Below are positions 50,186 to 63,615 of a DNA stretch of 64,000 nt, piece after piece. This DNA comes from Coprinellus micaceus (Eukaryota > Basidiomycota > Agaricomycetes > Agaricales > Psathyrellaceae). The DNA is taken from contig OX596337.1 of NCBI GenBank assembly GCA_951394405.1, forward strand, positions 372,001-436,000, given 5' to 3'. Positions within the stretch are counted from its first letter, which is position 1. Each line of letters opens with the position of its first letter. Made by a program: the position numbers and the translations under genes. The notes under the pieces were generated by a model. That model had not been told where the DNA came from and searched no databases. It was given only the letters and a program-made list of their open reading frames with translations.

Positions 50186-53100
50186 GGGGGTAGACAACGT
50201 GTGCGAATAGGGGGAGAGCGATGAGTTTGATGAAGGCGACGAAGGCAAGGGCGAAGCGATGCAGCTTCTGAGTAAGATGGTGATACAAGGGTGGGTGGGG
50301 TCTTCGCTGGTTTACTCCCATCCCCTTCATTCTTCACCCATTGTCGCCATCCGCACATCCCGTCCCATACTCGCTGTTTCCCAGCTGTACCTCGCCCCGG
50401 CTGACATGACCTTTCGAGTCGCCTTCATCTACTTCGCATATCTACATACCTACATTTCGCACACTTATTCGATCGCCTCATTTAGACTGGCTTCTTCCCT
50501 GCTTCCTCTGTTTCCACCGCTCATCTTGCAAACTCCTTTTTATTCCTCGTTCCCTTGTTCTCTATTTACGCTTTTGGTTTCCCCTATCCCTTCCGTTGCG
50601 CACTATGCTTCCCACTGCTTTACAATCCTTGCCGTTCCACCCCCCCTATGACGCAAAATACCCTTTTTTGTCCTTTTAGCATCGTACACACTTCACTTAG
50701 TTCCTACTCACCGCGAACCTCACTATATCTGCACGCGATTCGCTTTGCGATGTAATATACTTTGTAGGGGGTCGCTACACTCAAGGCTTACGCGATACAT
50801 ATACGTCTCACTTCCTGTGTATCGAGGCTTTGAGACTCACTTACATTCACGGGGAGGAGGTAGCTCATCGACAACTCGCAGGTTCGAATTTGCATTGCGA
50901 ACCCAGGGTGCACTAGCTATAGCATTGTCATAGATATAAGCCGACGAATTCTCGAGCGGAGGCCTTCTATACCCGCCTCATTCCAATCATTGAGAGCAAT
51001 CAGTAGGTACATCAGGAGACCTTCGGAGCGAGTGCTAAATAAGCGCCTGAACGTCAATCACTGCTCGCGAATCATTAAATTGGAGTTACAACTACTTATG
51101 CAAACAGCTCGCGCCAATCACAGGCACTTCCTTTCCCCCCTCACCGTCATGTCAACCCTTGGAACTCGGTATTCGTGCGTGTTGCGCTTCCCTACCTCAT
51201 ATGGAAAATTTATTGCCTGGTCATCTTGGGTGGATGTCCCGGGATGTGTGTGTGTGTGTGTGTATTCTTCTAAGGTTGGTACAAGGCCACAACCGGCCAC
51301 CAACCCCCAAGTAGCGTTTGGAATGGAGCAGCCCCATCGAAACTCCCGCTTACTCAGAACCGTGCGTGACCCAAGGCGATTGTCCCACCCGGCTTGCGCC
51401 GTCGAGATATCTATCCCAAGGTGATCCACACGGCCGCTCCAGAGGCCTTCCCATCTCACTCAACAACATAGTATCAAAACAGCTTATTCTCAGCAATTGT
51501 CCCACCCAGCTTGCACTGTCGAGATATCTATCCCAAGGTAAGCCACACGGGGGCGCTTCAGAGGCTATGCCCCACTCCCATCGAGCCTAAACTATCATTC
51601 CTTGTCGCTGACGGGCGCCTAGGTCCCGATATATTTGGCTACGTCCCAGAGGCGGGTTACGTTCCTCTAGAAAGATCTCTGAGTCGCTTCACTATTTCAA
51701 CGACTTCTACATCCACTTGAATAAAACCTTGTCAACCTCATTCGGTCCCGTCCCACTTGTGTCCCACTGCCTTTTATCATGTCCCTTCTCAGCTGCTGCA
51801 GTTCCGCCTCTGGACCACACTCTGAAGAAACATGCATTGTACTGTCCCCACTGACCCACATAGCCTGCAGTATCCGTTCGCTCAGACAGAGGGGGGTGAA
51901 CTTCCAAACCCGGACTCGGGGGCCCCTATCGAGGTACGACGGATCAAAACCCGTTCATATGACCCAAGCACGGACCAGGTAAAAATTTCGGTCGAGCTCG
52001 CCATCCGCTGGCAGTCAATGAACGGCCCTCGAGACCTTGGCCCAGCTTGTACCTTCACGGTTCAATAGACTCGCACTCACCACCAGATGCCAACGCTCTT
52101 CTGATCTGGTCCCCGCCGTAAACAAAATCGTACCGCGCAGACCGCAGGACCCGTTCAACCGTATCCGCACAGACCCAACGACCCAATCTAAACCGTCAGC
52201 CATGCAGATCCTAAGGGGTCTTGCGAAGCCTCGTCCGTGACCGTTCATCCACGAATACGTAACCCGGCGGACCCTCGTAGCGTCGTACCCAGAGCCCATT
52301 CATCGTCCCAGAGCCCCTCGCACCCATGGTCCACGCAACATCGTAGCCTAGCGGACCCAGGAACCAGTCGTACCCAGAGCCTCTCACACCCAGGTGTCAC
52401 CCCGGGCGACGTCCACTACCCGTCCCTTTCCCGCAGCCAGGTGTCACCCTCGGCGACCATCGTTCCCGTTCCCCTCCCAGGTGTCACCCTGGTCGTCACG
52501 AGTCTCCATCCTTGGAAGGCCACACACTACCCAGGGTAGCGTGTAGCTCATGACGGATACTGGCGTGGGGCTGTACCGCGGTCCCAGGCCTGTTTGTACA
52601 CCCACAGGTCGCTTCAATTCCTGGCGACATTGCGAGAGGCGTGGATTTTGAACCAACGAGGTCCGGGATTAACCCGCATGCCTAGCCTGTCTCTACTTAA
52701 TTTCTATTGATAGGAACGCCCATGCCTCCGGTAGGTCTAACGATAGAGAGTGCCTGCGAGCATGGCAATTAGCCGACGTCCGAGAAATGCGCACTGCGGG
52801 AAGGGACTCACCCAGGCCATATGTCCCCGGAAATGTGTTCACGCCAGCGTCGCCACACGGGGCGGCTTTGAATCGACTGGCGTCGGAGTCGACGCGACAA
52901 ATGCCGACGCGGACCATCGTGAGGGAGGGGAGATGTGGATCGGGCGTGGCTCTCGGCGGGTCGTACCGCAGTAACAATCGAGGAGCTGTTTCGACGCCCG
53001 TCGATCTCACGATGGTGGGGGTAGGTCCCCCGAGCAACCCTCCTTCAATCGAGACAGGGGTTAAGAGAGTCGAAGGGCCGGGAAACGAGCGGGAAGGACA

Positions 53101-53279
53101 CATATTTCGTGCTTCACAAGGCCCACATGCCGATAGTACGTTGAAAAGAGCAGCTGTTATGTATGTTAGGACGGGTGGATTTGATGAAGGGTTGGAGAAA
53201 ACGCGGGATCTGGACGTCGGAGTTGGGTATGGGCTTGATCACAGGAGAAAGCGCAGGGAACTGCACGAGAGTTGATTGC
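50186..53279. other. Spacer between NACHT-2 and R3, no confident gene
   Basis: 50186-50750 is T/C-rich and probably the NACHT-2 3' region. A (GT) microsatellite of about nine units lies at 51245-51262. Around 52380-52500 the block CCCAGGTGTCACCC recurs at irregular spacing. Frames at 52693-53103 (minus) and 52787-53275 (plus) overlap each other; neither resembles a known family. Confidence 0.45.
51379..51540 (+). repeat. Imperfect two-copy direct repeat, about 117-bp step
   Basis: ATTGTCCCACCC(G/A)GCTTGC(G/A)C(C/T)GTCGAGATATCTATCCCAAGGT in two overlapping halves occurs at about 51379-51422 and 51496-51539. The flanking CACACGG and (C/T)TCAGAGG(C/-) segments are also partly shared. Confidence 0.8.
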
Positions 53280-56200
53280 AGAAGAATCCCGAATCTAGAA
53301 GACAAACGTAAGGTTGCGCTCTGGCGATACGGAAAGGGGGAGACATACCCAATCACTAGCCAAATCGAAAGATGTTGCTCTATTTCAGGGACCTAGATCC
53401 CCGGCAGGACAGGCTACGAGGGTCGGTGGCGATTCATCCATGGAGTGCAATGGACTGTTCTGTTCGGGGGGAAGCGGGGGCGAGGGCTCCTGGCACGAGA
53501 GGAATCGGTAACCGTTTGCCCGATTCGTTTCTCAAAGGCGTCGCAAATCCGGAGTAATGCTGGATGGGAGGAACCCGAGAGAATGGTCGGAAAATCGCCG
53601 CTGGCCACTGATTAGCCGGGGAGAGCGATGGGGGTCGGGCTTGAGGTTACGGTCCTCGGCGTAGAGCTCTTGCGGCCCAGTAGTTAGGGACACTCCTGTA
53701 AAATTAAGCGGGACGTGTCAGAACCAAACCACTGCGCAGCGATTCGAGCGTCCTGGGGGAAGAGAGCGAATGCCATGCCAGGGAGTATGGTAAATGTGGA
53801 CTCACTGACAGCGGCTTCAAGTTCCTCTCCTCGTCCTTCAATCGTCGATCCGCCCCATCCTTGCGTACCGTTCGCCTCTCGAGGATGATTTCTATGCGTA
53901 GATTCTAGTACACGGTCGCGGCAGAATCGGAGGCGCAACAGAATTGAGAGCGCAGGGTTGATAGGACCTCGAGCGCGGCGTTAAATCGAAGCCCATTGCA
54001 GGCGTTCGAGTCTCATTCGAGTAGGGACGTGCCACGAGATTGGGCAGTGATACACCCTGCTGAGCTACCTGCTCACAGTCTGCGGGAAAGCGGTCCATCG
54101 AGAGGCAGAGCGGCTGCGTTGTGGTTGTGGAAGAGGTTGGACGAGGAAGCGCCCGTGCCACCCAGCCTCATCGGCCGGGAAACTGATCCGGAATTGTGGC
54201 TGTGCTTGTCCCTTGTCCGCCACTGCGGTTTTTCAAGGCTTTCCTTGACCCCTCTTCCTCTCTCCTCCCGACCTCCCCTTGGCGCGAGTTTCTGGCTCCC
54301 TGCTTCCCTCCTGAACTCCGCTGCTCTAGCTCTCTCCTCCTACAGATGATCTATGAAGGCTCTTCTTCATCTGCTCTTGGCTTTCTGGTTCCCTCGATCT
54401 GCGGCCTCTGGATTCATGACTCCGGAAAATTCATGGTACCCCTCCACCTCTGAAACCGAGTGTAATTCCACTGGATGCTCGAGGATGCGAGGATTGGGTG
54501 CTTTCATAATATGGACATCGCCTGGGCTTTTCAGGAACTCGTTGGCAATGGGTTGAAAGGCTCTCAGTCCTCAGAACGCACCGCCTCGATTCTGGTTGGG
54601 ACTCCAATGCTTTGACATGGCAAATACTTCGCGAATATAGATTCCAGCACGTACAGGTACACGTGGCGAAGCCTCTCCTTCGAGTTCCTGAAAAACATCG
54701 AAAAGGAGAATGTGAATAACTCAAGATTGTGTCGGGGACCTTCCGGTTAGCAGCACGAATATGTCCGTCTTGGTCGTGATCCGTTTCCAATTGGTGTCTT
54801 CTAGCGAAGGCCGATTAAAATTTGAGCTTACAATATGCTTTTATTTGAGCAGAGTTTGAATAGAGGGATGGACGACTTCGAGCACCTCTGCCTCAGCTGG
54901 AAAGATGATCCTCGAAAGGTCCTCGACCCCCTCTTACTATCGCTGGAAGGGGTGACATGCCTACGACACTTCTGACCATTTCCCCTCTGGAATCTCCCCT
55001 ATCTCAGCACTCTTGGACGACACACGCCATTTGTTGTCCCGTTCCCCTCTAACACACTGCTATTCCTCGTTATGAACCACCCTTCGGTCTACATCAGTTA
55101 GCCTTGTTTCAAGATATCTAACGGCAGATTTATGCATCGACAATAGCGCCGTGAGAGCCTCCTGTGGACAATCACGGGCCTCCTTCCAGGATATGGCACC
55201 TCCTCAGCGAGCTCTCGATTATCAGAAGTACATGCGGTGAAAGCCACACAGCGCGAGGCTCCAGACGGGAATCTAAGCGCCCACTGCGTCTTGCGGGGAA
55301 TCATCAGCCACCGGCACCTATTGTCCGGTACCGAGCCATCACTGTTTTCCGTTTGCGAATCGCGGACGCCTGTCAACTCTTAGCTCCCCACTCCCCGATT
55401 CACCTGTCGACCCTAGTCCTCACTCGAACCCTTGGGTTTGGAAGTCTTCAGCCGTATCCTGAGCCTACGGGAGCCCGAACCGAACCGAACCATCGCCCCG
55501 CCCATCCCAGGACAACCCTAATGCGCTCGACAACCATTCGACGTCAGTTGAACGAGCGCTGGAGTCGCTAGGCCTCGAGGAGACGCTCTTCGTTGTCCAC
55601 TGTCTCAAGTTCACCCACCTTCGCTACAACGTTATCAAAAGGCCAACGTCTGTCGAATGGGTGAAGCGCTTCCTTTGCTCCCTCAAACCAGCAACTCTAA
55701 GAACAGCAAGGGCAGCACGGCCGGGCTCCGGTTGGGAAGAAGTTTCGAATCATGTATCACTGGGCGGGACTAACGTTGGGCGTCGGGACTGGATCTGCGC
55801 AATTGCCTAGGAACGTAGGAGGTATGTCCTCTCTTATTGTTGGCGTCTTCCTCCCCTCTTTCCCTCCTCACCTCCCCTCCATTACCTCCCCTAATTTGCC
55901 CCCTCCCATGCTTCGCGACCCTTCAACGTCATGCGTATGGTTCCTGCCTTTACATCCCGCCGTCCCCCTCTTCTTGCCCGCTTCTAGACAGCGTACTGAC
56001 GATGCCTTCACAGCTGACGCCCCTCTGGACCGGCTGTTTCACATAGTGACCGTCCTTCCCTGTTCCCCATGTCCCGCTTTTACTCTGCCCACGCTCCCCC
56101 TTTCAACATCCATCGACCAACCGTGGTGCCTTGTCTGGGCCTCAACCGGATGCCTTCTCACCTACCTATCCTTTTCTTTCGCCGATTGACTGAGCATCAC

Positions 56201-57000
56201 GAACGGCGTCCGTCTCGTCCCCAACCCCAGAACATCGAAGAGAACGGAACGTCGGGACCAACCGGGAGCGGATGCGAACGAAGCGAAAGTCGGTCCATTC
56301 GGTTGTTCAGGAATCCCCCTTGCTTTCGCACTCCTTCCAACCAGCGAGGATGCACCCATCGTCCTGGTGTCCCCGCCATCCACTGTACCCGTCGCCCCTT
56401 TGTCCATCCCCGCCGCCTGGACTACGAGCAACCCCTATTCCCTTGAGCCTGGGTCGGGTTGTGGGAGGCCTGTCGGTTGTTCAGCAAGCCCGCCAAACGC
56501 GCCGAGGGGAGCGGCAGACCTCGGAAGTCCCGAAGGGAAGACGGTGTTGCCCTTCGTCGGGTGCCTAGTCGAGCTGTGGAAGATCCTTGATCCGAAGAGT
56601 TGCGGCCACCAGGGAAAGGGAGATAGCGCGAGGAAGGCGAGTTCGTGTGTATCGATAAGGGGAGAACGAGAGGTTGCCAGTGCGGATGCGACGATCGAAT
56701 GCTTGTCGCTGGTACGTTTCTCCCTCATTTTCTTGTTGGTTTCTTAGGTCCCCTTCACCTATTCCCTTTCTCTTCCTCCCTATTCCTCGGTCCTCACGCA
56801 ATCTCGGTGCTGACGACACCTTCCTGGGTCAAACGATCCCTACTCACACGCGAAGAACGATGCTTGATCGATCTGAATCAACCAACGCTGGCATCTGACG
56901 TATCTCACCTGCGCTCTGGGACCTCGGGGAGGGGCCTAGGCCCAACCGCACCAACGCCTTGACGCCGCCATCCGCCCAACTGGGTTCTCCGTCGCTCTCG
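53280..57000. repeat. Repeat module R3 (paralogous to R2, part shared with R1)
   Basis: Colinear with R2 as described there. The two-intron unit has intron-like segments 55822-56013 (GTATGT..CAG) and 56712-56807. The second has lost its 3' AG (TCTCGG instead of CTCAG), which supports decay. The block between the two is about 698 bp here, 702 in R1 and 466 in R2. A frame in R2 (40908-41414) is interrupted here by a stop soon after the shared GTGGAAGAGGTTGGACGAGG block. No family is recognised. Confidence 0.6.
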
Positions 57001-58435
57001 GCGTACAAGAGGTGCGTTGAGTTTCTGGCGTAAGATGGGGTAGGATGCATGTGCCATGATCCGATGCTCTCTTTCTTCCATTTTCTATCTATTCGCAAAG
57101 AATGTTTGTGATTACTCTGCACCTTCGATTTCCCCCCTTTCCCTACACGATGACTGTAAACATCACCGCTTTCACGCTTCGAGTCTGGACGAGGCATTTT
57201 CTTCTACTTACATCTGAATAGCCTTTTATTATATCTCTTTCGAACTTATCATAATTCTCCTTCATTCGACCCACGCCTCTCGCTTCTGTTCTCCGTCCCA
57301 GCTTCTAGCTCGCCCCCGCATCCTAAGTTTCTTGTTTCGTTCTGTTCTCAGTCTGTTCCATCCCCCTCTCGGGAGGTGCAAGCGAGATCAAGCTTTGCAA
57401 ACGCACCTTTGCGGGCGCTGAACTCTGTGTGTAAGGAGTCTGCAACGCAGAAGGGTGAACACCTGGGGTGCCCGGGGACTGTGAGGACGGATGTACTTGT
57501 GGGGAGTGGATGCCGGCTTTGCGGGGACCTACAGGGCGAGTGGGGTGCCCGCTGGATTGTACGACGGTCGTGCGCCGCTTCTCCCTTCCCGGCCCTTTGG
57601 GTGGTCGTCTTAATCCTTGTTTGGTTGGCTTCCCATTTCCTTCCAGGGGACGGGGATGCGGTGCCTCTATGTAGAGTATGCCCTCAATTGGCCGTCGAGT
57701 GTGCGCCAGGGAATTGGCATAGCTCTTGTATCGATGTCGTCATCTTCGGCGTTGTTCGAGGCTGGAACACGTTGAGCTGATTCGCTATTACGCTAACCCT
57801 TCATACTTCAGCTTACTCGCTGCTTTCTTGCTCTGTTTATTTTCGCCTCGCAACTTACTATGTACCCCGTTTCAAAGACCTGTTCGGATAACCCGTATTT
57901 CCTGCTTTCGGTTTCCTCGGTTTCGTCAATTTTGCGTCATGTCACCGAGGCCATGGTGAGCATCCAAGAGCCCTCGTCCCCGCTCCGTACGAAGATCTGG
58001 ATCACAATGAATTTAGAGGCGAAATCGACGACATATTGCTATACAGTCGACACTTTCTCTCCCCCTCATAGTCCGGTTAGCTATACCCCCTGCTCCACCC
58101 TGCCCATAGAGGGGTGAAGGGTGCGTCATCCTCCAACCCACTTCCAACATAATATCCATCTCAACGCCCACCCCTGTACATCATCCAGCCCTCAGCGCCG
58201 TGCGATTGAGGCTGCGAGGAAAGTGCTCGGGTATACGTGACGAGGGGGTGAAGGTCGCTGACTGAGAGAGGCACAGGGAGGCATGCAGGATCGCAGCGAT
58301 AGTATGTATAGATATTGACTTTCAGATGATCCACACACCCAAAGCGGCTGGTGCATAAATACAAGTTATACGACCCCAATATATAGGGCCCCATCGACCT
58401 TCTCCAAAAAGCGTGGGGAAAGACATTGGGGTGTT
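57001..58435. other. Spacer before the membrane-protein pair
   Basis: 57500-57770 is a diverged counterpart of 45640-45900 and so still part of the duplicated module. A 134-codon frame at 57376-57780 with a hydrophobic stretch (LWVVVLILVWLASHFL) lies here; it has no conserved partner frame in the other copy and is not called. Confidence 0.4.
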
Positions 58436-59360
58436 TCATGCCGGGTTCGACTCCATCTGCCTTTCTAGTTCTTCTGCATGTCTAGTTATGCCTCGCGTCG
58501 CAAACGGATTTTGAAGATGAATACGAGATAGGAAACTATAGCACATGAAGACGAAGGCAGCAATCTGCACTGATTTGTTCTCTTCTTTGGCGACGGCGTA
58601 GACGACGATCACGAGCAGAAGGGACAGGATTCCCCCGTTATATGCATAAATCCCTGAGCGGAACGCAAATCAGTGTCGATATTCAAATACAAAACAAGAA
58701 GGCAAGACTAGCTCACGTACAATGCAGCAAGGCCCATTTCGAGACAGTACCTCCACTGTAGCATTCCAGGAAGAGGGCTTCCGGGAAATCGACATAGTGG
58801 AAGAATTTGTGGGAAACACTATTCTTACTCGCAAGGCCCAATGCCGAGATGGGTATTCGGAGCTGAACCTTACCGATTGTATTCGCTATGGCACTCCCAG
58901 CTAGCGTGGAGCCAATGTTGAGAAAGATGGCGCCATAGCAGAGTACCAGGATGGTCGTCTTAACTGCACCGCCTGTTCCTTCTGGATAGTTCTCCTGATC
59001 CCTGAAGTATCCATACATCTGTGCAGCTACTGCAGCCAGCAATGCAGACTAGGCTCATGCACATGAGTACATTGGGAGAGTATACTTCAGGCGACCAAAT
59101 ACAGATGACTTACAACGAATGATGTATTCTTGAAATGCGACTGCCACTGATCCAGGAAATATTTAACTTTGGGCGGCCATTCACCTGTTGGGCAACGCAA
59201 AAAAGTCAGTAATTCATTCGAAGGTTATTGCGGGTTCCTTTCAAAAGCACCAGCATTTGCTGTGGGGATGACACTGACCCGCATCGGTGGATTCCTGATT
59301 TGATGGTATTCGACGTGGGTTCGGCGGAAGAAGAGGCTTCATGGCGACGAGAGGTGGCAT
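58436..59360 (-). CDS. Four-TM membrane protein, paralogue 1 of a tandem pair
   Basis: Four exons: 59360-59279, 59184-59114, 59048-58721, 58653-58436; 699 nt, 232 residues, phases all agree. After a short polar N terminus (MPPLVAMKPLLPPNPRR) come hydrophobic segments around SALLAAVAAQMYGYF, TTILVLCYGAIFLNIGSTLAG, YNGGILSLLLVIVVYAVA and VQIAAFVFMCYSFL. The C-terminal tail is soluble and charged (HAEELERQMESNP). The SALLA...AQ(M/F)(Y/F)(G/A)...CY(G/A)A(I/L)(F/I)LNI pattern is one I associate with a widespread unnamed Agaricomycete membrane-protein family. Localisation beyond a membrane cannot be said. It is paired with a homologue 1.6 kb upstream on the same strand. Confidence 0.75.
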
Positions 59361-60982
59361 GGTGTTCTAGGGCGGGTGTGTACACCTATTGTGGAGGGCG
59401 TTGACACTGATATAAGTACTCCAATCCGCATGTATCCCACGCGGAAAATGCGTTTCAGAAGCATGTTAGTCTCGATACAGCACCTTATTGTGACATGGCA
59501 GGGGACCCAGCGGACCAGAGTACTAATGAGCCGCTGCGAAAGAGGTTAGAACTGCAATGGATGGAATATCGCAGATATGAAAGCAATGCTCGGGTTTGAC
59601 CCTTTTCACCCAACGCCCTCTCCACTTCTGCTTGCTTCTGCTCTCTCTCAGCAGAAGGTCAGAGTAGGACCGGTTCACACTCGACATTGAAATTTTAGGC
59701 ATCGCGCCAACTTCCGACAACTGTAGAGATAAGGACCAACGCATCTATAGCGGTGGCCATGATGGCCGTCCCATCTCCACCGCAGATCACCCAACCCGTC
59801 TAGCCTTCAACACAAAACAAACGCACGCATTCCGGCTCCGAGCGACCAGTTCCGCATGGCCTTCGGGTGCTCGCCCAGATCTTTTATTTAAAGATAGTAT
59901 CGACATGATGAGCCCCCATCTAGCCGAGCATTTCTTTCTCCCCGCACTCCCCCCAGACGTTGAGCATAGTCTATACTTGTCCCCGGAGCCAGCTAAACCA
60001 CGCACGCGATCTCCATTTCGCACAGATGACATCGATGGGCGCCCGTGATGAACTGGGTACGACCAGCCAATCGGAAACGCGGTACATCGACATCTCATTC
60101 TTTTGAACAAGGGCGCACTAACTCCTCAGCCAAAATGAGGTGCACAACAGCTGTTTTTATCGTAGTCTTGCGGTTCAATCCCCAGAGGAACAGAATTCCT
60201 TGATCGCACGGTGAGTGTATTCGTAGCTCGGAACCACTGGGAACGAACGCAAGCCACTGCTCTTGCGCCGAGAAATCTTTGGCCGAACATTCGGTCCGGC
60301 ACAGGCGCCTATTTGTCAGTTGGAAAGCAGCATTCGCAGACATGCCTTCAATGACTCTGGACGCCATTGCAAGCCATGATCTTGCACTTGGAGCGCAGCA
60401 AGGAAGATGGTGTGTCGAATGCGCGTTTCGAATGGGAAACTGACTGACCATAAAATACGACCAGTTCGGCACGCCGCCCACGCCATGCCAAGAGGCCAGA
60501 ACCGTGCCGATCCTGCGCTGCCCCGCCTCCCCTGGGGGGAATACGGTCGATGGATCAGTTATCCCTGTGTGTGGTGCGTTTGTGGTGGACGATAGCTCAG
60601 GAAGGGGCAGTCACTACGGTCATTATTCCCTATCCTGCTCGGGTATTGATGCCCAAAAAGCATGGCTTGCATGATCGGGATTGGGCCAAACGGCAGTTGT
60701 CATTTGTCCCCCTCAAGCAATATTGGTCGGGATATGAACTTATTTCGGAGTGCATCGTTGACGTTGGGGGTTCGTCGATTTATATTGGCATAATAATTCT
60801 ATCTACAATAAGGAGGCTACATACAGGCCCAATACGACGATGACTAAGTGGGAGAGGTCGGACGCCCGACCCACAGGGCGTAGCTACTAGTCTGGGTCCA
60901 CCTATAGCTACCGAATCTATCTAAAACGCTGGAGAATCCATCTAAAAAGCTGGCGTCTAAGCCTAAACGGCAAAAAGCCTAC
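59361..60982. other. Upstream region of paralogue 1, no gene seen
   Basis: Parts of 60030-60260 resemble 62195-62540 upstream of paralogue 2, for example GGCGCCCGTG(A/C)TGAAC and later a block around GGA(A/G)CCACTGG(G/A)AA. The upstream DNA was thus duplicated together with the gene. Short frames here are not conserved. Confidence 0.45.
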
Positions 60983-61780
60983 TTACATACCGAGGATAGG
61001 GGCACCCAAAACGTAGAACAAGAGGACGGCTACCAGAGCTATCAACGGCGTGCTTTCCTCCACGATAACGTAAATGAAGATCATGAGCAGCAGGGCTATT
61101 ATTCCCCCGTAGAACAGCCCGAACCCTGGAGGCAATGGAATGTATGTTAGTGAAACCGGGGTTCTAGGCGGGGAGAGCACCAAACGACGTACACCAACCC
61201 ATTCTCGGGGTCCAGATACGAGTAAAATTGTGAGCTCGGCGTGACTGCACTGGAGAGGGAAGGGCGCCTTCATCAGGGGGTTGCTGCAGCTGCTCGAGGT
61301 CGGCCACCAAGAATCCTGTTATCGTGGCTCCAATATTGAGGATGAGGGCGGCATAGCAGCAGCCCACAACTGCGTCCCTGGATGTACGGCTCGTTTCTTC
61401 TGAGAAGCTTCCTTGGCTCTTGTAAAACCCGTAGAACTGCGCCGCTGCACCGGCCAGAAGGGCCGACTGGATTGAGATACATAATCGGATGGAATAATAA
61501 TCTGGGCCAGGTCGAGGGACTTACAATGACTGCCGAGTTTCGGACCGCATTTCTAGCAGTGTTTATGTGGGCGTCGACCGGAGGGGGTGAGTCAGCTACG
61601 GGAAAGTGGACCCAATTAGCGACCTAGCCAGAGTAACATATACATTTTAGGCTACGCACACGTGGAATTGGTACTCCCTGGTTTCTCCCCTGCGGCGGAA
61701 ATCTCAGGGTTTGAGTGCTCGGAGGACTTGGAATCCATGACAGTGCGAGGGGATGTGGAAGATGACGACGGGGGATCCAT
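60983..61780 (-). CDS. Four-TM-type membrane protein, paralogue 2 (C-terminally shorter)
   Basis: Four exons: 61780-61660, 61595-61525, 61466-61193, 61125-60983; 609 nt, 202 residues, phases agree. Exon 2 is 71 nt in both paralogues and the following introns fall at the same places, which confirms common origin. N terminus Ser-rich (MDPPSSSSTSPRT). Hydrophobic parts: SALLAGAAAQFYGFY, VVGCCYAALILNIGATITGF, FYGGIIALLLMIFIYVIV and IALVAVLLFYVLGAPIL. It ends at ILGM, losing the charged tail of paralogue 1. The stop lies directly after a sequence that fits a 5' splice site (CTCG|GTATGTAAG), so a further exon may have existed or may still be used. Confidence 0.7.
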
Positions 61781-63615
61781 GCTTCGTCCACGGTGAGAGA
61801 CCCTGTAGGATTATGTACCCCAGGGAACGTGTCTTTCGTGAGGATGCGGCGTATCAGGACGAGCGTCAATTAATCACCCGGTGAAAGGCAAAAGGCACGT
61901 TCAATGTGATGCACGCAGGTCTCCCGATAAGCATTGAATTAATCTAGGACTACCAGTGGGCAATACCTCAGGCCGGCTGCGTAGTAATAGCGCCGGCACG
62001 CCGAATCGTGTCCGTCATCCATCTTGCACTTAACCTCGACGTCCTCTATGCCCTTGTACCGTGAAGGTCGATCCTCTGACGCAGAGATCGCCCAGTCCCA
62101 ATTATCATAATTAAAGCGCTCGACACGTATCACCCAACACACCCTTTCATCACGTCAGAAAGCATTCCCGCAATCGAATTTATTTCACTAATCACAAATA
62201 GGCGCCCGTGCTGAACCGAACATGATTAGCCAATTGGAAACGACAAAGTCCATGCACAAAGGTTCCATTCCCTCACCGTACCCGTGCCCCTTCTTGATGC
62301 GCAGGTTATGGACGAATCCAGACTCCAGAGCCACTTCCAGCAGCCTGAGGACAGGGATTTGTGTCGCAACCCAGATCGTCATGCGTCATGATTGACGACC
62401 AAGGTGCATTAACCCGAAAAAGGATATGGGCATAAGCAATCCCCATCGGTCACCATTGTCTAACGCAAAACGCATTGCAGCACAGCTACCCCTGGCTGCC
62501 CAGGGATGCAGGGCCCTTTGTGTAGTCAGCGTCGGTTGGAGCCACTGGAAAGCGAACTAGGCAGATCAAGAGATCGGGCAGCGCACTTCAACGTCTGGGT
62601 ATCCGAGACTAGGGCAGAGCGACCTCGCTGATTGGGCGGTGCGCAAGCGCATTAGCCAGTGGTATGGCCACATCCCGATTCCTCCCTCCCCGGCGTCTGA
62701 GCCCTCATGCGGTATGCCCAGGACGAGTATACGACAAGGTTATGGGGTGGTATACTTCTGATACACGCAGGCATGCACCTTGATGAACATCGGGACACGC
62801 GAGCCCGTTATTTCTATCTTCCCCAGTGGGCACTGAAAGTTGAAACCATAGCGCACATTTCCGAAGTACAAACTAAGGCGTACCGAGAAATCATGGCATG
62901 TCATGGCGTGTGATACTGAGCGGCTTTGTGTTTGGCCACTACGCTCGACGTCCGGGACACGGATATTCAGGAGTCCGGAGTCGTGAGTCAGGGAGCATGA
63001 TCATATGCGTAGGAGGGGGTAGGTCGTGACGTCGAGGTACAGACCGACGATGGGGAGCGGGGACGTACCCCTGACCGTTTGAGATGTGTTGCTTTGTGAT
63101 CCGCTCGGGAATGGAAAGTTCCGGGTGTGGGCCCTTGGTGTGGAGAGACGATTCAGGTTACAGGTAGACAAGGAGCTGTTCCACTGCAGGTGGTTCGAGT
63201 AGAGAGATTCGCGAATCGAGCTGGGATGTCGTCGGCGTAGCTAATACCATGAATACAGGGCTTGGTTGACAGAGATAATCGAGGTCGTCTTTAGACGAAC
63301 CTCGCTACTCCAAGATCTGCCTTCCAGAATCCACGTTGGGTCCGAGGACTGGTGGCGGGCTTGATGTATGCAGAACCTCAGTATCGACTCGGTGCTCCCG
63401 TAATACGCACGTGCGCTCGGCGCTCGAGCCCTTGATATCGACGAACTGATCTCGACGAGCGCGGTGGACAGATCGCAGCACCCTCATCGCAGTTCGTGGA
63501 TTTAGGCGTTGAGATCGATGGATAGTCGAGGTGGAGCCGGCGTCGTGTCGTCGGGGATCAATCAGGCGCTTAACTACTCCCTCGGTCTGAGAGGGGAGAG
63601 GGAGGAGAGTACCCG
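61781..63615. other. Upstream region of paralogue 2 and spacer, no confident gene
   Basis: Contains the counterpart of the 60.0-60.3 kb sequence. A 68-codon plus-strand frame at 62707-62913 and a 67-codon Cys-containing minus-strand frame at 61939-62142 are noted only as open. Confidence 0.4.

Noticed and set aside
50864..50895. GTAGCTCA and GGTTCGAAT look like tRNA A and B boxes
   Set aside because: The spacing is only about 15 bases, the B box is imperfect and no cloverleaf forms.
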